Assembly (NCBI GenBank): GCA_016177925.1
Contig: JACOUH010000032.1
Coordinates: 54,647-118,646, forward strand
DNA length: 64,000 bases
Reading direction: 5' to 3'
From: Planctomycetota bacterium
GTDB lineage: Bacteria > Planctomycetota > Planctomycetia > Gemmatales > Gemmataceae
A program made the position numbers and the translations under genes. This document shows, one piece after another, positions 16,122-25,622 of the stretch. Below the pieces are notes generated by a model. It saw only the letters and a list, made by a program, of their open reading frames with translations. It had not been told where the DNA came from and did no database searches. Positions within the stretch are counted from its first letter, which is position 1. The number at the start of each line of letters is the position of its first letter.

Positions 16122-17171
16122 TCAGAAATCATCCCGGATGACCTCGCGCCCGGCCATGGTGGATAGAGCGCGGTAGGTGGCCGGCGCCAGGTCCTGGCGG
16201 ACGAACTGGACGCTGCCGTCGCAGAACAGGAAATTGCAGCCGCCGGGGTGGACGCTACGGAATCCCGTGGCCGTGTCGTATTCCCCTGGCGCCGTCCCCG
16301 CATTCGTGCAGCCGTGATTGCAATCGAGCGCCGGCAGCGCCAGCGGGCCGTTCATCGGCTCGTCGAAGGGCGGGTCGTAGCCGCCGCGCAGGGCGGTCAC
16401 TCCCATCGTCGAGCCCCCCAGCAGCCCCAGCGAGCCCAGCTGGCGGGTCGCCATCGGCCCCGCCGACCAACTCTGGTCGATGAGGGTGGATTGCCCCGGG
16501 AACAGATCGGTGGCAGCCGTCGTGTCCGCCCACCAGTGGCGGATGCCGAAGCGCGGGTTGTTGCCTGCCCCTTCGCCAACTGCGAACGTGTGACTGGTGC
16601 CATCGATGATGTCGGTCAGTTTCGTCCGCGTGTTGACGTCAAAGACGCCGCGGCCCGCCGGCGGGACCTGGGTGACCCGGCACAGCGCGGCATTGGCCCC
16701 CTTGCAGAGCAGGTAGTCGCAGGCGGCGGGATTGGGCAACGGGCGACCCGCGTAGGGAACGAGGAATTGCAAGTTGATGTTCCCCTGGCTGCGGTTGCTG
16801 GGGCAGAAGAAGACCTTCACCTGCGCCTCCACCAACTCGGCGTTGGGCGGGTCGTACCAGAGCCGGCGGGAGTCCCAGCTCTTCGACCAGCTTTCCTCGT
16901 CCAAGAAAGGCATGAGCGAGACGAAGCCACCGTAGGTGCCGAGCTCCAGGTTGTCGTCGGCGCCGGCGATGAGGCCCGCCGGGAAGCTACCGCGCGCGTC
17001 GTGGTAGGCGAAGAGTGCAATGCCGATCTGTTTGAGGTTGTTCCGGCAGGCGGCCTGGAAGGCAGTCTCGCGGATCTTCTGCACCGCGGGGAGCAAGAGC
17101 CCGAGCAGAACACCGATAATGGCAAGGACGACCAGCAGTTCAATCAGCGTGAGCCCTCGGCGGCGGGACAT
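16122..17171 (-). CDS. DUF1559 domain protein with prepilin signal
   Basis: A 349-residue protein of the planctomycete-specific DUF1559 (SBP_bac_10-like) family. It begins MSRRRG followed by LTLIELLVVLAIIGVLLGLL, a type IV prepilin cleavage site with Gly -1 and Glu +5. Next comes the family hallmark LLPAVQKIRETAFQAACRNN LKQIG, and near the C-terminus the HPGG ... FLFCDGSVQFV motif typical of DUF1559. These proteins are exported and abundant in planctomycete genomes, but their role is unknown. The ATG at 17171 is chosen because an earlier in-frame start would give an overlong leader. It is separate from the pilus cluster and convergent with the RRE-M50-HlyD gene. Confidence 0.9.
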   Translation of the reverse strand: MSRRRGLTLIELLVVLAIIGVLLGLLLPAVQKIRETAFQAACRNNLKQIGIALFAYHDARGSFPAGLIAGADDNLELGTYGGFVSLMPFLDEESWSKSWDSRRLWYDPPNAELVEAQVKVFFCPSNRSQGNINLQFLVPYAGRPLPNPAACDYLLCKGANAALCRVTQVPPAGRGVFDVNTRTKLTDIIDGTSHTFAVGEGAGNNPRFGIRHWWADTTAATDLFPGQSTLIDQSWSAGPMATRQLGSLGLLGGSTMGVTALRGGYDPPFDEPMNGPLALPALDCNHGCTNAGTAPGEYDTATGFRSVHPGGCNFLFCDGSVQFVRQDLAPATYRALSTMAGREVIRDDF

Positions 17172-17315
17172 GGCACGGCCTCTCCTTTGCGCAGGGCGCT
17201 TCCTGACGAAACGAATTGCCAAGGAGCGAACGCTGCCCGCCTGCTACCTTGCGCTGCGAATCCGTTCCCTCGGCGCCTTCCCTCCGCTTCGCCATTCGCC
17301 CTGCCGGGCAGGCCA

Positions 17316-20000
17316 TTACTTGCGCAGTCCCTCCAGCAGCGAGCCGACGCCGCGGATTAGCTGCTCCAGCATGTCCGGCGGCGGCACCGGCAACTTCAGG
17401 AACGTCTCGCCGGTCTTCTCGTCGCGGGCCAGCAACGACGGAGCTGCCGGCGCTCGGGTCTTTCCATCGGGCTTCGTCTTCTCCGGTGAGGAGGCCCCCT
17501 TGCTCGCACCGACGACCTGCTGCAGCAGTGCCATGCCTGCCTGGAGCAGGCCGCTCCACGGGTCGGTCGCCGGGGCGGACGGCGGGGCGGGCGTCTCCTC
17601 CGGCGGGGGCGGGGTGGGACGCGGCGGTGGCTTCTGTCCCCTGCGTCCGTGCGGGCGGCCGTTGACCGGGCCGGGCAGCTCGGGCTCCGGCGCTCTCTCG
17701 GCGCCATAGGCGGCGTCGGCGTCCTCGATTGTCACCTCCGGGATGGCCCCCGTCATTCGCTCCACCGTCTCCATGAACTTGTTCAGCCGGCTGCCACCCA
17801 GAAAGACGTCTTTCTCGCCGCCGTCGAGCACGCCGGCAAACAGCGACTTCTTGAACTTCAAGACGCCCAGCATCCCCTCCTCGATGGTGCCCTGGGCGAT
17901 GAAGTTCACCACGCGCACGACGTTGCGCTGGCCGAGCCGATGCACCCGGCCGATGCGCTGCTCCAGCACCGCCGGGTTCCACGGCAAGTCCATGTTGATC
18001 ACCATCGATGCGTGCTGCAGGTTCAGCCCTGTCCCGCCCGTGTCGGTCGACAGGAACGCCCGACAGTTCGGGTCGTCGCGGAAACGGTCGATCAGGTCCT
18101 TGCGCTTGGCGCTAGGGACGCTGCCCTGGAAGAGGACATGGTCCCAGCCGCGCTTCTTCAGCCGCTTCGACAGCAGTTCGTGCATGCGCACCCACTGGCT
18201 AAAGATGACGACCTTCGCCCCCGGTTGCTCGAACAGCTCCTCCAGCAGCGTCACGGCTTCGCCGGCCTTGACGCCGTGGTCGCTGACGTGATCGACGAGG
18301 TAGCTGCTGTCGCACGACATCCGCATCCGCTGCAGGGCGATCATCAGCCGGCGCTGGTCCGCCTCGGACAAGAACCGATAGGTCCGCCACTTGTAGACGA
18401 TGCGGGCCACGATCTCCAGGTTCTCGTCGTGGTGTTTGCGCTGCAGCGCCGTCATCGGCACGAAAAAGTTATTGTCAATGCGCCCGGGCAGTTGGTCGGC
18501 CACCTCGTCCTTGTGTCTCCGCACCAGGATCGGCGCCAGCGTCTTGCCGATCTGGTCGAGGTTGCGGTAGCCGGTCACCTTGCCGACCTCGTCGCGGAGT
18601 TGGTGCTCGTGCAGCAGGCGGAACGTCGGTCCCAGGCGATACTGGTCGACGAACTGCACGATCGAGATCAGCTCCTCGAGACGGTTTTCCAGCGGCGTGC
18701 CGGTCAGGACGAGGGCATAGGGCGAGGCCACCTGCTTGACGCTGCGGGCGGTGCGCGTGCTCCAGTTCTTGATGCGCTGGGCCTCGTCGAGGATCACCAA
18801 GTCGGGGGACCAGCCGGCGATCAGGTCGAGGTCGCGGTGGACCGGATCGTAATTGGTGATCTTGAAGAAGGTCTTGGTGGCGAAGCCCTTCTCGCGGCCG
18901 GCTCGCAGACCGCTGATGGTCTGGACGGTGCGCTTGCTGAAGCGCTCGATCTCGCGCTGCCACTGGTGCTTGAGCGAGGTCGGGCAGATGACCAGCACGC
19001 GCTCGACGCCAAACAGGTGGGCCATGACCTCGGCGACGGCGATGGCCTGCACCGTCTTGCCAAGACCCATGTCGTCGCCGATCAGGCAACGGCCGGTGCG
19101 GGTGGCGAACAGGACGCCCTCGCGCTGGTAGTCGTAGAGATTGATCTTCAGCAGGTCCTTGAATGCGGGACTTAGGATGCCGCGCGGAAAGGCCTCTTCG
19201 ACGCGTTGCTTCCGCCGTTCGGCGTCGCGCAGCTCCGCAATGAAGGCGAGGACATCGTTGTGGCAGCGCAGGTCTTCGTCGTCCAGCTTGCTCGCCTCGG
19301 CGAGGAAGTCGCCGAAGCGCAGGAAGGCGTCGGCAAGCAGTGTGCCGTCGGCGCCGAAGTAGGCCGATGCCAGCCGGGCCAGCTTGACCGAGCAAGTGCT
19401 GCCCGGCCGGAAGCGCACCTCGCGGCGAGCACCGTAGTGAAGGAAAATTTCACTGTAGGGCGGCTGCCAGCCCGCCCGCAACTCGGCGCGGGCCCCGCGC
19501 CTGCGCTCGATCTTGGCGAGGGTGAACTCGATGTGCTTGCAAGTGCCGAGCGTGTTGGTGGCGAAGTCGGGACAGGTGCAGAAGTTGTCCCCGGGCTGGA
19601 GACCGCGAATGTGGACACGGTAAGTGCGCCGCGACTGCGGGTTGGTCACCTCGAACTCAGAAAAGAGAGGCTGCTCGCCCAGGTTCTTCAGCGTGTACTT
19701 CTGTTCGCGGCCGAACTGACGGCGCAGCTGGCGCTGCCATTCCTCCAGCGACATGCCGGCGGGCTTCTGCAGCCGCGACAGCTTGGGCTTGTCTCCCCTT
19801 CCCTTCTTCTGTTTCTTTTCCCTGGCAGCGGGACGGTTTGGCTGAGGACGTGCGGGCTGCGGCGCCGGTTCGGCCGGCGCACGCTCAGCAGGGCGCGGCT
19901 CCTCGACGGGCTGCGGGGCGGGGCGCGGCTGACGCTCCGCTCGGCGCCGCCTGGCCCGTGTTGTCGTCTTCTCGGCCGTTGTCTTCTGGCGCCACTGCAT
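17316..20000 (-). CDS. SWIM zinc-finger SNF2-family helicase
   Basis: An 894-residue DEAD/DEAH-like superfamily 2 ATPase. The N-terminal 90 residues are Pro/Arg/Lys-rich. A SWIM zinc finger follows at about residues 135-165 (CTCPDF ... CKH). The SNF2 core has motif I GDDMGLGKTVQ near 308, motif II DEAQ near 404, and motif VI-type sequences EQRIGRVHRLGQRNVV near 685. The C-terminal 180 residues are low complexity (PPPRPTPPPPEETPAPP) and end with a helical segment. Bacterial SWIM-SNF2 proteins probably remodel nucleic-acid/protein complexes, and some act in phage defence, but nothing in the neighbourhood points to one role. The start has a GGGGAGG ribosome site. Confidence 0.9.
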   Translation of the reverse strand: MQWRQKTTAEKTTTRARRRRAERQPRPAPQPVEEPRPAERAPAEPAPQPARPQPNRPAAREKKQKKGRGDKPKLSRLQKPAGMSLEEWQRQLRRQFGREQKYTLKNLGEQPLFSEFEVTNPQSRRTYRVHIRGLQPGDNFCTCPDFATNTLGTCKHIEFTLAKIERRRGARAELRAGWQPPYSEIFLHYGARREVRFRPGSTCSVKLARLASAYFGADGTLLADAFLRFGDFLAEASKLDDEDLRCHNDVLAFIAELRDAERRKQRVEEAFPRGILSPAFKDLLKINLYDYQREGVLFATRTGRCLIGDDMGLGKTVQAIAVAEVMAHLFGVERVLVICPTSLKHQWQREIERFSKRTVQTISGLRAGREKGFATKTFFKITNYDPVHRDLDLIAGWSPDLVILDEAQRIKNWSTRTARSVKQVASPYALVLTGTPLENRLEELISIVQFVDQYRLGPTFRLLHEHQLRDEVGKVTGYRNLDQIGKTLAPILVRRHKDEVADQLPGRIDNNFFVPMTALQRKHHDENLEIVARIVYKWRTYRFLSEADQRRLMIALQRMRMSCDSSYLVDHVSDHGVKAGEAVTLLEELFEQPGAKVVIFSQWVRMHELLSKRLKKRGWDHVLFQGSVPSAKRKDLIDRFRDDPNCRAFLSTDTGGTGLNLQHASMVINMDLPWNPAVLEQRIGRVHRLGQRNVVRVVNFIAQGTIEEGMLGVLKFKKSLFAGVLDGGEKDVFLGGSRLNKFMETVERMTGAIPEVTIEDADAAYGAERAPEPELPGPVNGRPHGRRGQKPPPRPTPPPPEETPAPPSAPATDPWSGLLQAGMALLQQVVGASKGASSPEKTKPDGKTRAPAAPSLLARDEKTGETFLKLPVPPPDMLEQLIRGVGSLLEGLRK

Positions 20001-20318
20001 ACTGTCGACCTCCCCTGCCTTCGTAGGTCAGGCTTTCCAGCCTGACGCGGCCTCAACTAGTCAGGCTGGAAAGCCTGACCTACGGCAGATTGTACTGCAT
20101 GGCGGGCGGGCTCGCAGGAGTGAGTTCCTCTCTTTGGACCGGATTCCGTCGCCTTCCTCCCGCACACCCCGCACGGCGAGCGGGAGCGCAGCTCGTCTCC
20201 CCTCCTGGTCTTCTGCTGCAAATGAAAAATGCGTGCGCGGGCAGGGCAAGGGCGGGTTTGTGACCTACACTTGCAGCGGGGTGAGGACTCCGCGCGACTT
20301 CTGACAGGGACACTCTAC
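20001..20318. other. Divergent promoter region with REP pair
   Basis: About 318 bp between divergent helicase and kinase genes. It contains the REP pair at 20023-20083, very close to the helicase start. No promoter boxes could be called with confidence. Confidence 0.4.
20023..20083. repeat. GTAG-type REP pair, family A
   Basis: GTAGGTCAGGCTTTCCAGCC and its inverted copy ending CTAC, spacer about 15 bp. Unlike most copies it sits between divergent genes, only 23 bp upstream of the SNF2 start codon. Confidence 0.88.
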
Positions 20319-21659
<1,341 letters not shown>

Positions 21660-21707
21660 GCCTGTGCCGCCGCTTCCCACGCCACCACCGACCCCTTCTC
21701 CTTTCCC

Positions 21708-21766
21708 GTAGCCACACGCAGTTTGCGTGTGGTCAGACATCCCCCACGCAAGCTGCGTGTGGCTAC
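21708..21766. repeat. GTAG-type REP pair, family F
   Basis: GTAGCCACACGCAGTTTGCG on the left, inverted copy ending GTGTGGCTAC on the right. The arm core CCACACGCA-GTT-TGCGTGTGG is a hairpin. Only copy of this sequence family in the window; it lies between two plus-strand genes. Confidence 0.85.
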
Positions 21767-21899
21767 GGGGCGGTCAGCCTGGCAGCGCGACGCGTTTTCG
21801 TGTAGATTGCCCCTCGTCCGACCCGGCCGACCCCGTTGGGACACGGTCTCGAGACCATGCCCCAACACTCTGCTGTGCGTCACCGGAAAGGGGCCCCGC

Positions 21900-24542
21900 A
21901 TGTTCCGCATCTTCCGCTACGCCCTTTGGGGCGGCTCCCGCCTGCTCCTGCCGCTGCGCTACCGCTGGCGCGTCCACGGCCTGGAGACGCTGCGCGACAT
22001 CAAGGCCCCTGTCCTCGTCCTGCCGAACCACCCGGCTTATATCGACCCGATGCTGGTCTACACGGTCCTGTACCGTCAGCTGAAGATGCGGCCGATGGTC
22101 TTCACCGGCAACTTCAACAACCCCATCTTCTGGCTGGTCAAGAAGATCCTCGACGCTCACGATCTCCCCGACCTCGACAAGGCCAGCGGACAGGCCCGCG
22201 CCCAGGCCGAACAGGCCATTGGCGCCCTCATCGAAGGTCTCAAAAAGGGAGAAAACCACAGTCTCTGGCCGTCGGGCCACACCCAGCACCACGGCATCGA
22301 ACGTCTCGGCGCTGCCCGCGCTACCGCGGACATCCTCCGCGCTGTGCCCGAGGCGACCGTTGTCCTGGTGCGGACGCGCGGCCTGTGGGGGTCGTCGTTC
22401 AGCTGGGCGTACACGGGGGAGAAGCCGCACCTGATGCGCCGCTTTTTCGCCGGTGCGGGCCTGATCCTCGCCAACCTGAGCTTCTTCATGCCGCGCCGAC
22501 AGGTCGAGATCACCGTGCGCCGCGTCGACCGCTCCGAGTTACCGCCCTTGACCCGCGAGGAGCTGAACCCCTGGCTGGAGCAGTGGTACAACGAGGGTGG
22601 CTTTCGGCCGCCGGCCTTCGTTCCCTATCACTTCCTTTTTGGTACACGCCATCATGAGTACCCCGAGGTTCACGTCGGCGGGGAGGTCGACCTGGACCTC
22701 ATCAAGCCGGAAACCATCGAGGCCGTCGGCCAGCTCCTCGCCGACCGGCTGCAGCGGCCCCTGTCCGACAAGGAGCAGACAGCCGACACGTCACTCGACG
22801 AGATCGGCCTGGACAGCATCGACCGCATGGAGATCGCCCTGCAAGTCGAGCGGCAGTTCGGCGTCACCGCCGACGAGACAGCGGAGACGGTCGGACAGCT
22901 GTGGATGATGGCGCAGGGACTGGCCGAGAAAGCACCGCCGAAACCACCGCCCAAGGCATGGTTCCGCACTCCCGCACAGAAGAAGCCCGCGATCCTGGGC
23001 GACACCATTCCTGCCGCCTTCGTCCATCGCGCCCTGGCGAGCCCCAAGGACGTCGCCCTCGCCGATGACCTGTCCGGCGTGCTGACCTACGAGCGGCTGC
23101 TGGTCGGTGTGCTGATCATGGCCCGCCGCCTGGCGAAGTTGCCCGGCGAGACCGTCGGCCTGCTGCTGCCGTCGTCGGTCGGTTGCGACATTGCACTGTT
23201 GGCCCTGCAGATGGCCAGCAAGCTGCCGGTGGTGCTCAACTGGACGACCGGCCCGGCCAGCCTCGCTCACGCCGCCAAGGTGATGAAGCTGACCCACGTC
23301 GTGACGTCGAGGGCCTTCATCGATCGCACTGGCATCGAGGTCGCCGGGACACAATATGTCTACATGGAAGACCTCCGAAAGAGCGTGGGGTTCTTCGAGA
23401 AGTTGCGCACGCTGCTGGCGGTCAAGCTCTTCCCGGGCCGTGTGCAGGCGAAGCTGCCGCCGTTAGCGCCCGACCAGCCGGCGGTGGTGCTGTTCACCAG
23501 CGGTTCGGAGAAGGCGCCCAAGGCAGTGCCGCTGACGCACCGGAACATCCTGACCGACCAGCGCATCGGCCTGCCGTTCATGGAACTGAGCCGGCAGGAC
23601 GTGTTCCTCTCGTTCTTGCCGGCGTTTCACAGCTTTGGGTTGACGGTGACGGGGCTACTGCCTCTGTTGGGAGGAATACGGGCAGTGCGCCATCCCGACC
23701 CGACCGATGCCGCCACCCTGGCCCGCAAGATCATCGCCTACAAGGCGACCGTGCTGATTGGCACGCCCACCTTCATCGCCCACATCCTGGAGCGGGCTCA
23801 GCCGGGTGAGATGGACGCGCTGACGCTGATCGTCGCCGGGGCGGAGAAGTGTCCACAATCGGTCTTCGATCTCTGTCATCGGGTCGCCCCGAACGCCCGC
23901 GTGGTGGAGGGCTACGGCGTGACGGAGTGTGCGCCGGTGGTGGCGGTGAATCCGCCGTCGGCGCCGAAGCCCGGCTCGATTGGCACCCCCTTCCCCGGCG
24001 TCGACGTGCGCGTGGTCGATCTGGAAAGTGGGCATCCGCTGCCGCCGGGGCAGATGGGCATGATCCAGGTGAGCGGGCCGACGGTTTTTCCCGGCTATCT
24101 CGACTACGACGGTCCCTCGCCGTTTGTCGAGGAGGAGGGCAAGCGCTGGTACATGACGGGAGACCTGGCCGAGTTCGATCAGGACGGCTACCTGTGGTTC
24201 CGCGGCCGGCTGAAGCGGTTCCTGAAAGCGGCCGGGGAGATGATTTCGCTGCCGGCGCTGGAAGAGCCGTTCGCCCGATTGTATCCGCCGACGGAGGACG
24301 GCCCGTCCGTCGCGGTCGAAGGGGTCGAGTTCGACCACGGCCGGCGCATCGTCCTGTTCACGACGAAGCCGATGAGCCTGCGCGAGGCCAACGCTCTATT
24401 GATGGAGAAGGGCTTCCACGGGGTGCTGCGTCTCGATGAGGTGCGCCAGGTGGAGAAGATCCCGACACTGGGCACCGGCAAGACCGACTACAAGGTGTTG
24501 CGGGCGCAGGTTGAGGAATCGCTGCAGCGCCAGCCGGTCTGA
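21900..24542 (+). CDS. Acyltransferase - acyl carrier protein - acyl-AMP ligase fusion
   Basis: An 880-residue three-domain lipid enzyme. Residues about 1-250 are a PlsC-type glycerolipid acyltransferase (LPNHPAYIDP near 41, the HX4D catalytic region). Residues about 275-345 are an acyl carrier protein (DEIGLDSIDRMEIAL, Ser near 305 for the phosphopantetheine arm). Residues about 375-880 are an AMP-binding acyl ligase (VVLFTSGSEKAPKAVPLTHR near 530, YGVTECAPVVAVN near 675, TGD near 752). The outline resembles Aas (2-acyl-GPE acyltransferase/acyl-ACP synthetase), but Aas has no built-in ACP, so this protein may activate, hold and transfer its own acyl chain to a lysophospholipid or other acceptor. 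The ATG at 21900 begins the conserved domain cleanly. Confidence 0.87.
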   Translation: MFRIFRYALWGGSRLLLPLRYRWRVHGLETLRDIKAPVLVLPNHPAYIDPMLVYTVLYRQLKMRPMVFTGNFNNPIFWLVKKILDAHDLPDLDKASGQARAQAEQAIGALIEGLKKGENHSLWPSGHTQHHGIERLGAARATADILRAVPEATVVLVRTRGLWGSSFSWAYTGEKPHLMRRFFAGAGLILANLSFFMPRRQVEITVRRVDRSELPPLTREELNPWLEQWYNEGGFRPPAFVPYHFLFGTRHHEYPEVHVGGEVDLDLIKPETIEAVGQLLADRLQRPLSDKEQTADTSLDEIGLDSIDRMEIALQVERQFGVTADETAETVGQLWMMAQGLAEKAPPKPPPKAWFRTPAQKKPAILGDTIPAAFVHRALASPKDVALADDLSGVLTYERLLVGVLIMARRLAKLPGETVGLLLPSSVGCDIALLALQMASKLPVVLNWTTGPASLAHAAKVMKLTHVVTSRAFIDRTGIEVAGTQYVYMEDLRKSVGFFEKLRTLLAVKLFPGRVQAKLPPLAPDQPAVVLFTSGSEKAPKAVPLTHRNILTDQRIGLPFMELSRQDVFLSFLPAFHSFGLTVTGLLPLLGGIRAVRHPDPTDAATLARKIIAYKATVLIGTPTFIAHILERAQPGEMDALTLIVAGAEKCPQSVFDLCHRVAPNARVVEGYGVTECAPVVAVNPPSAPKPGSIGTPFPGVDVRVVDLESGHPLPPGQMGMIQVSGPTVFPGYLDYDGPSPFVEEEGKRWYMTGDLAEFDQDGYLWFRGRLKRFLKAAGEMISLPALEEPFARLYPPTEDGPSVAVEGVEFDHGRRIVLFTTKPMSLREANALLMEKGFHGVLRLDEVRQVEKIPTLGTGKTDYKVLRAQVEESLQRQPV

Positions 24543-24564
24543 TTTGAGCGGTTTGCGTTTGCTC

Positions 24565-24626
24565 GTAGCACAGGCGTCTCGCCTGTGCGTTTTCGTGGTT
24601 GGACACAGGCGAGACGCCTGTGCTAC
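24565..24626. repeat. GTAG-type REP pair, family B
   Basis: Begins GTAGCACAGGCGTCTCGCCT and ends with the inverted copy GTGCTAC. Confidence 0.85.
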
Positions 24627-24632
24627 GGCCAA

Positions 24633-24669
24633 CGCGCCAGCGAGGGACGAAGGTTCCCTCACTGGCGCG
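24633..24669. repeat. Palindrome, family G
   Basis: CGCGCCAGCGAGGGA paired with TCCCTCACTGGCGCG, followed by TCGGGCTACGG. Related palindromes occur at 24782, 29181, 40482 and 48605. Confidence 0.75.
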
Positions 24670-24713
24670 TCGGGCTACGGCTCCGGTCTGAATAGAGCGG
24701 TTTGCGTTTGCTC

Positions 24714-24775
24714 GTAGCACAGGCGTCTCGCCTGTGCGTTTTCGTGGTTCGACACAGGCGAGACGCCTGAGCTAC
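24714..24775. repeat. GTAG-type REP pair, family B
   Basis: Second tandem copy; differs from the first at a few positions in the right arm (ends GAGCTAC). Confidence 0.85.
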
Positions 24776-24781
24776 GGCCGA

Positions 24782-24819
24782 CGCGCCAGCGAGGGACACA
24801 GGTTCCCTCGCTGGCGCGT
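24782..24819. repeat. Palindrome, family G
   Basis: CGCGCCAGCGAGGGA paired with TCCCTCGCTGGCGCG; ends just before the stop codon of the gene at 24824-25549. Confidence 0.75.
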
Positions 24820-24823
24820 CGGG

Positions 24824-25549
24824 CTACGGCTTTTGTTGTCGGGGCGGGGGTGCCGAGAAGAGAATCGGCACCTGCTCCGTCCCCAGCGGCGTGCGCAGGC
24901 GGACCGTCTCGCGGTGCTCGAACGGGTCGGGGAGCAGGAAGCGCAGGAACGGCGCCGGGCTCTTGCGCGCGGGCATCGTCGCCGACAGGACGGCCTCGCG
25001 CGAGGCGGACTGCGTCGGGTCGGCGACGGGGGCGCGGTCCGGCAGCGGCTGAGCCGTCGGCGGTAGGTCGACCGGCTTCTCCCCATCGGCGGACGGCACG
25101 CGCAGGCGCTCGCCGACCAGGAAAGACGGCGGCGGCGGGATGACGACCGGCTCCTCGTGACCACCCAGCGGCAGTTCGGGCGTTAGCAGCTGCGGTGGGA
25201 GCGTGCGCCGTGGTTCTTCCGTCGTCAGCCGCGGCAGGAGGACGACCTGCGGCGGGGGCGGTGCGGCTGGGTTCTCCAGCGCCTTCATGCCCCGGCGCGG
25301 GCGGGGCTCGGTCGTCCGCAACGGTGGCAGGTTCTCCGGCGGTGCCAGCAGGCGCGCCAGCAACTTTCCTCCCTCGTCGTCGGGAAAGCGGAACGGCCCC
25401 GCGTCCTCGGCCTGGCCTCGGGCCACGATTTTCCTCTTATCTCCCTCTTCTTCATCGCTTATGCCCTTCGTCCGCCCGCTCCCCATCAGGGTGAAGGGCA
25501 GGACGGCAGAGGCAAGAAGGAACACGAGGTAGGATGGTCGCATCCGCAT
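24824..25549 (-). CDS. Secreted Pro/Arg-rich protein of unknown function
   Basis: A 241-residue protein with an N-terminal signal sequence (MRMRPSYLVFLLASAVLPFT), then an acidic stretch (DEEEGDKRK) and a Pro-rich, probably disordered body with no known domain. Ribosome site GAGGAG supports the start at 25549. The C-terminal tail (SAPPPRQQKP) is coded next to, and partly inside, the tandem repeat. It follows the PQQ-propeller gene on the same strand with a 73-bp gap and could be cotranscribed. No function can be given. Confidence 0.6.
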   Translation of the reverse strand: MRMRPSYLVFLLASAVLPFTLMGSGRTKGISDEEEGDKRKIVARGQAEDAGPFRFPDDEGGKLLARLLAPPENLPPLRTTEPRPRRGMKALENPAAPPPPQVVLLPRLTTEEPRRTLPPQLLTPELPLGGHEEPVVIPPPPSFLVGERLRVPSADGEKPVDLPPTAQPLPDRAPVADPTQSASREAVLSATMPARKSPAPFLRFLLPDPFEHRETVRLRTPLGTEQVPILFSAPPPRQQKP

Positions 25550-25622
25550 TGTCGACTCCTCTTCCGTAATCTCGAACTGGAACTACCGTCTCCCCACGGA
25601 GGGAGGGGAGCAAGCGGCGCGC

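Larger units (their letters stand above)
24546..24843. repeat. Tandem 149-bp duplication containing REP pairs
   Basis: Two nearly identical units (24546-24694 and 24695-24843) each hold a family B REP pair and a family G palindrome. They start with GAGCGGTTTGCGTTTGCTCG. The second unit runs into the 3' end of the gene at 24824-25549, so the last codons of that gene lie in the repeat. Confidence 0.85.

Noticed and set aside
24358..24720. Minus-strand open frames rich in AQARRLCY/TGVSPV-like peptides around 10.8 and 24.6 kb
   Set aside because: These peptides are translations of family B REP pairs, not genes.
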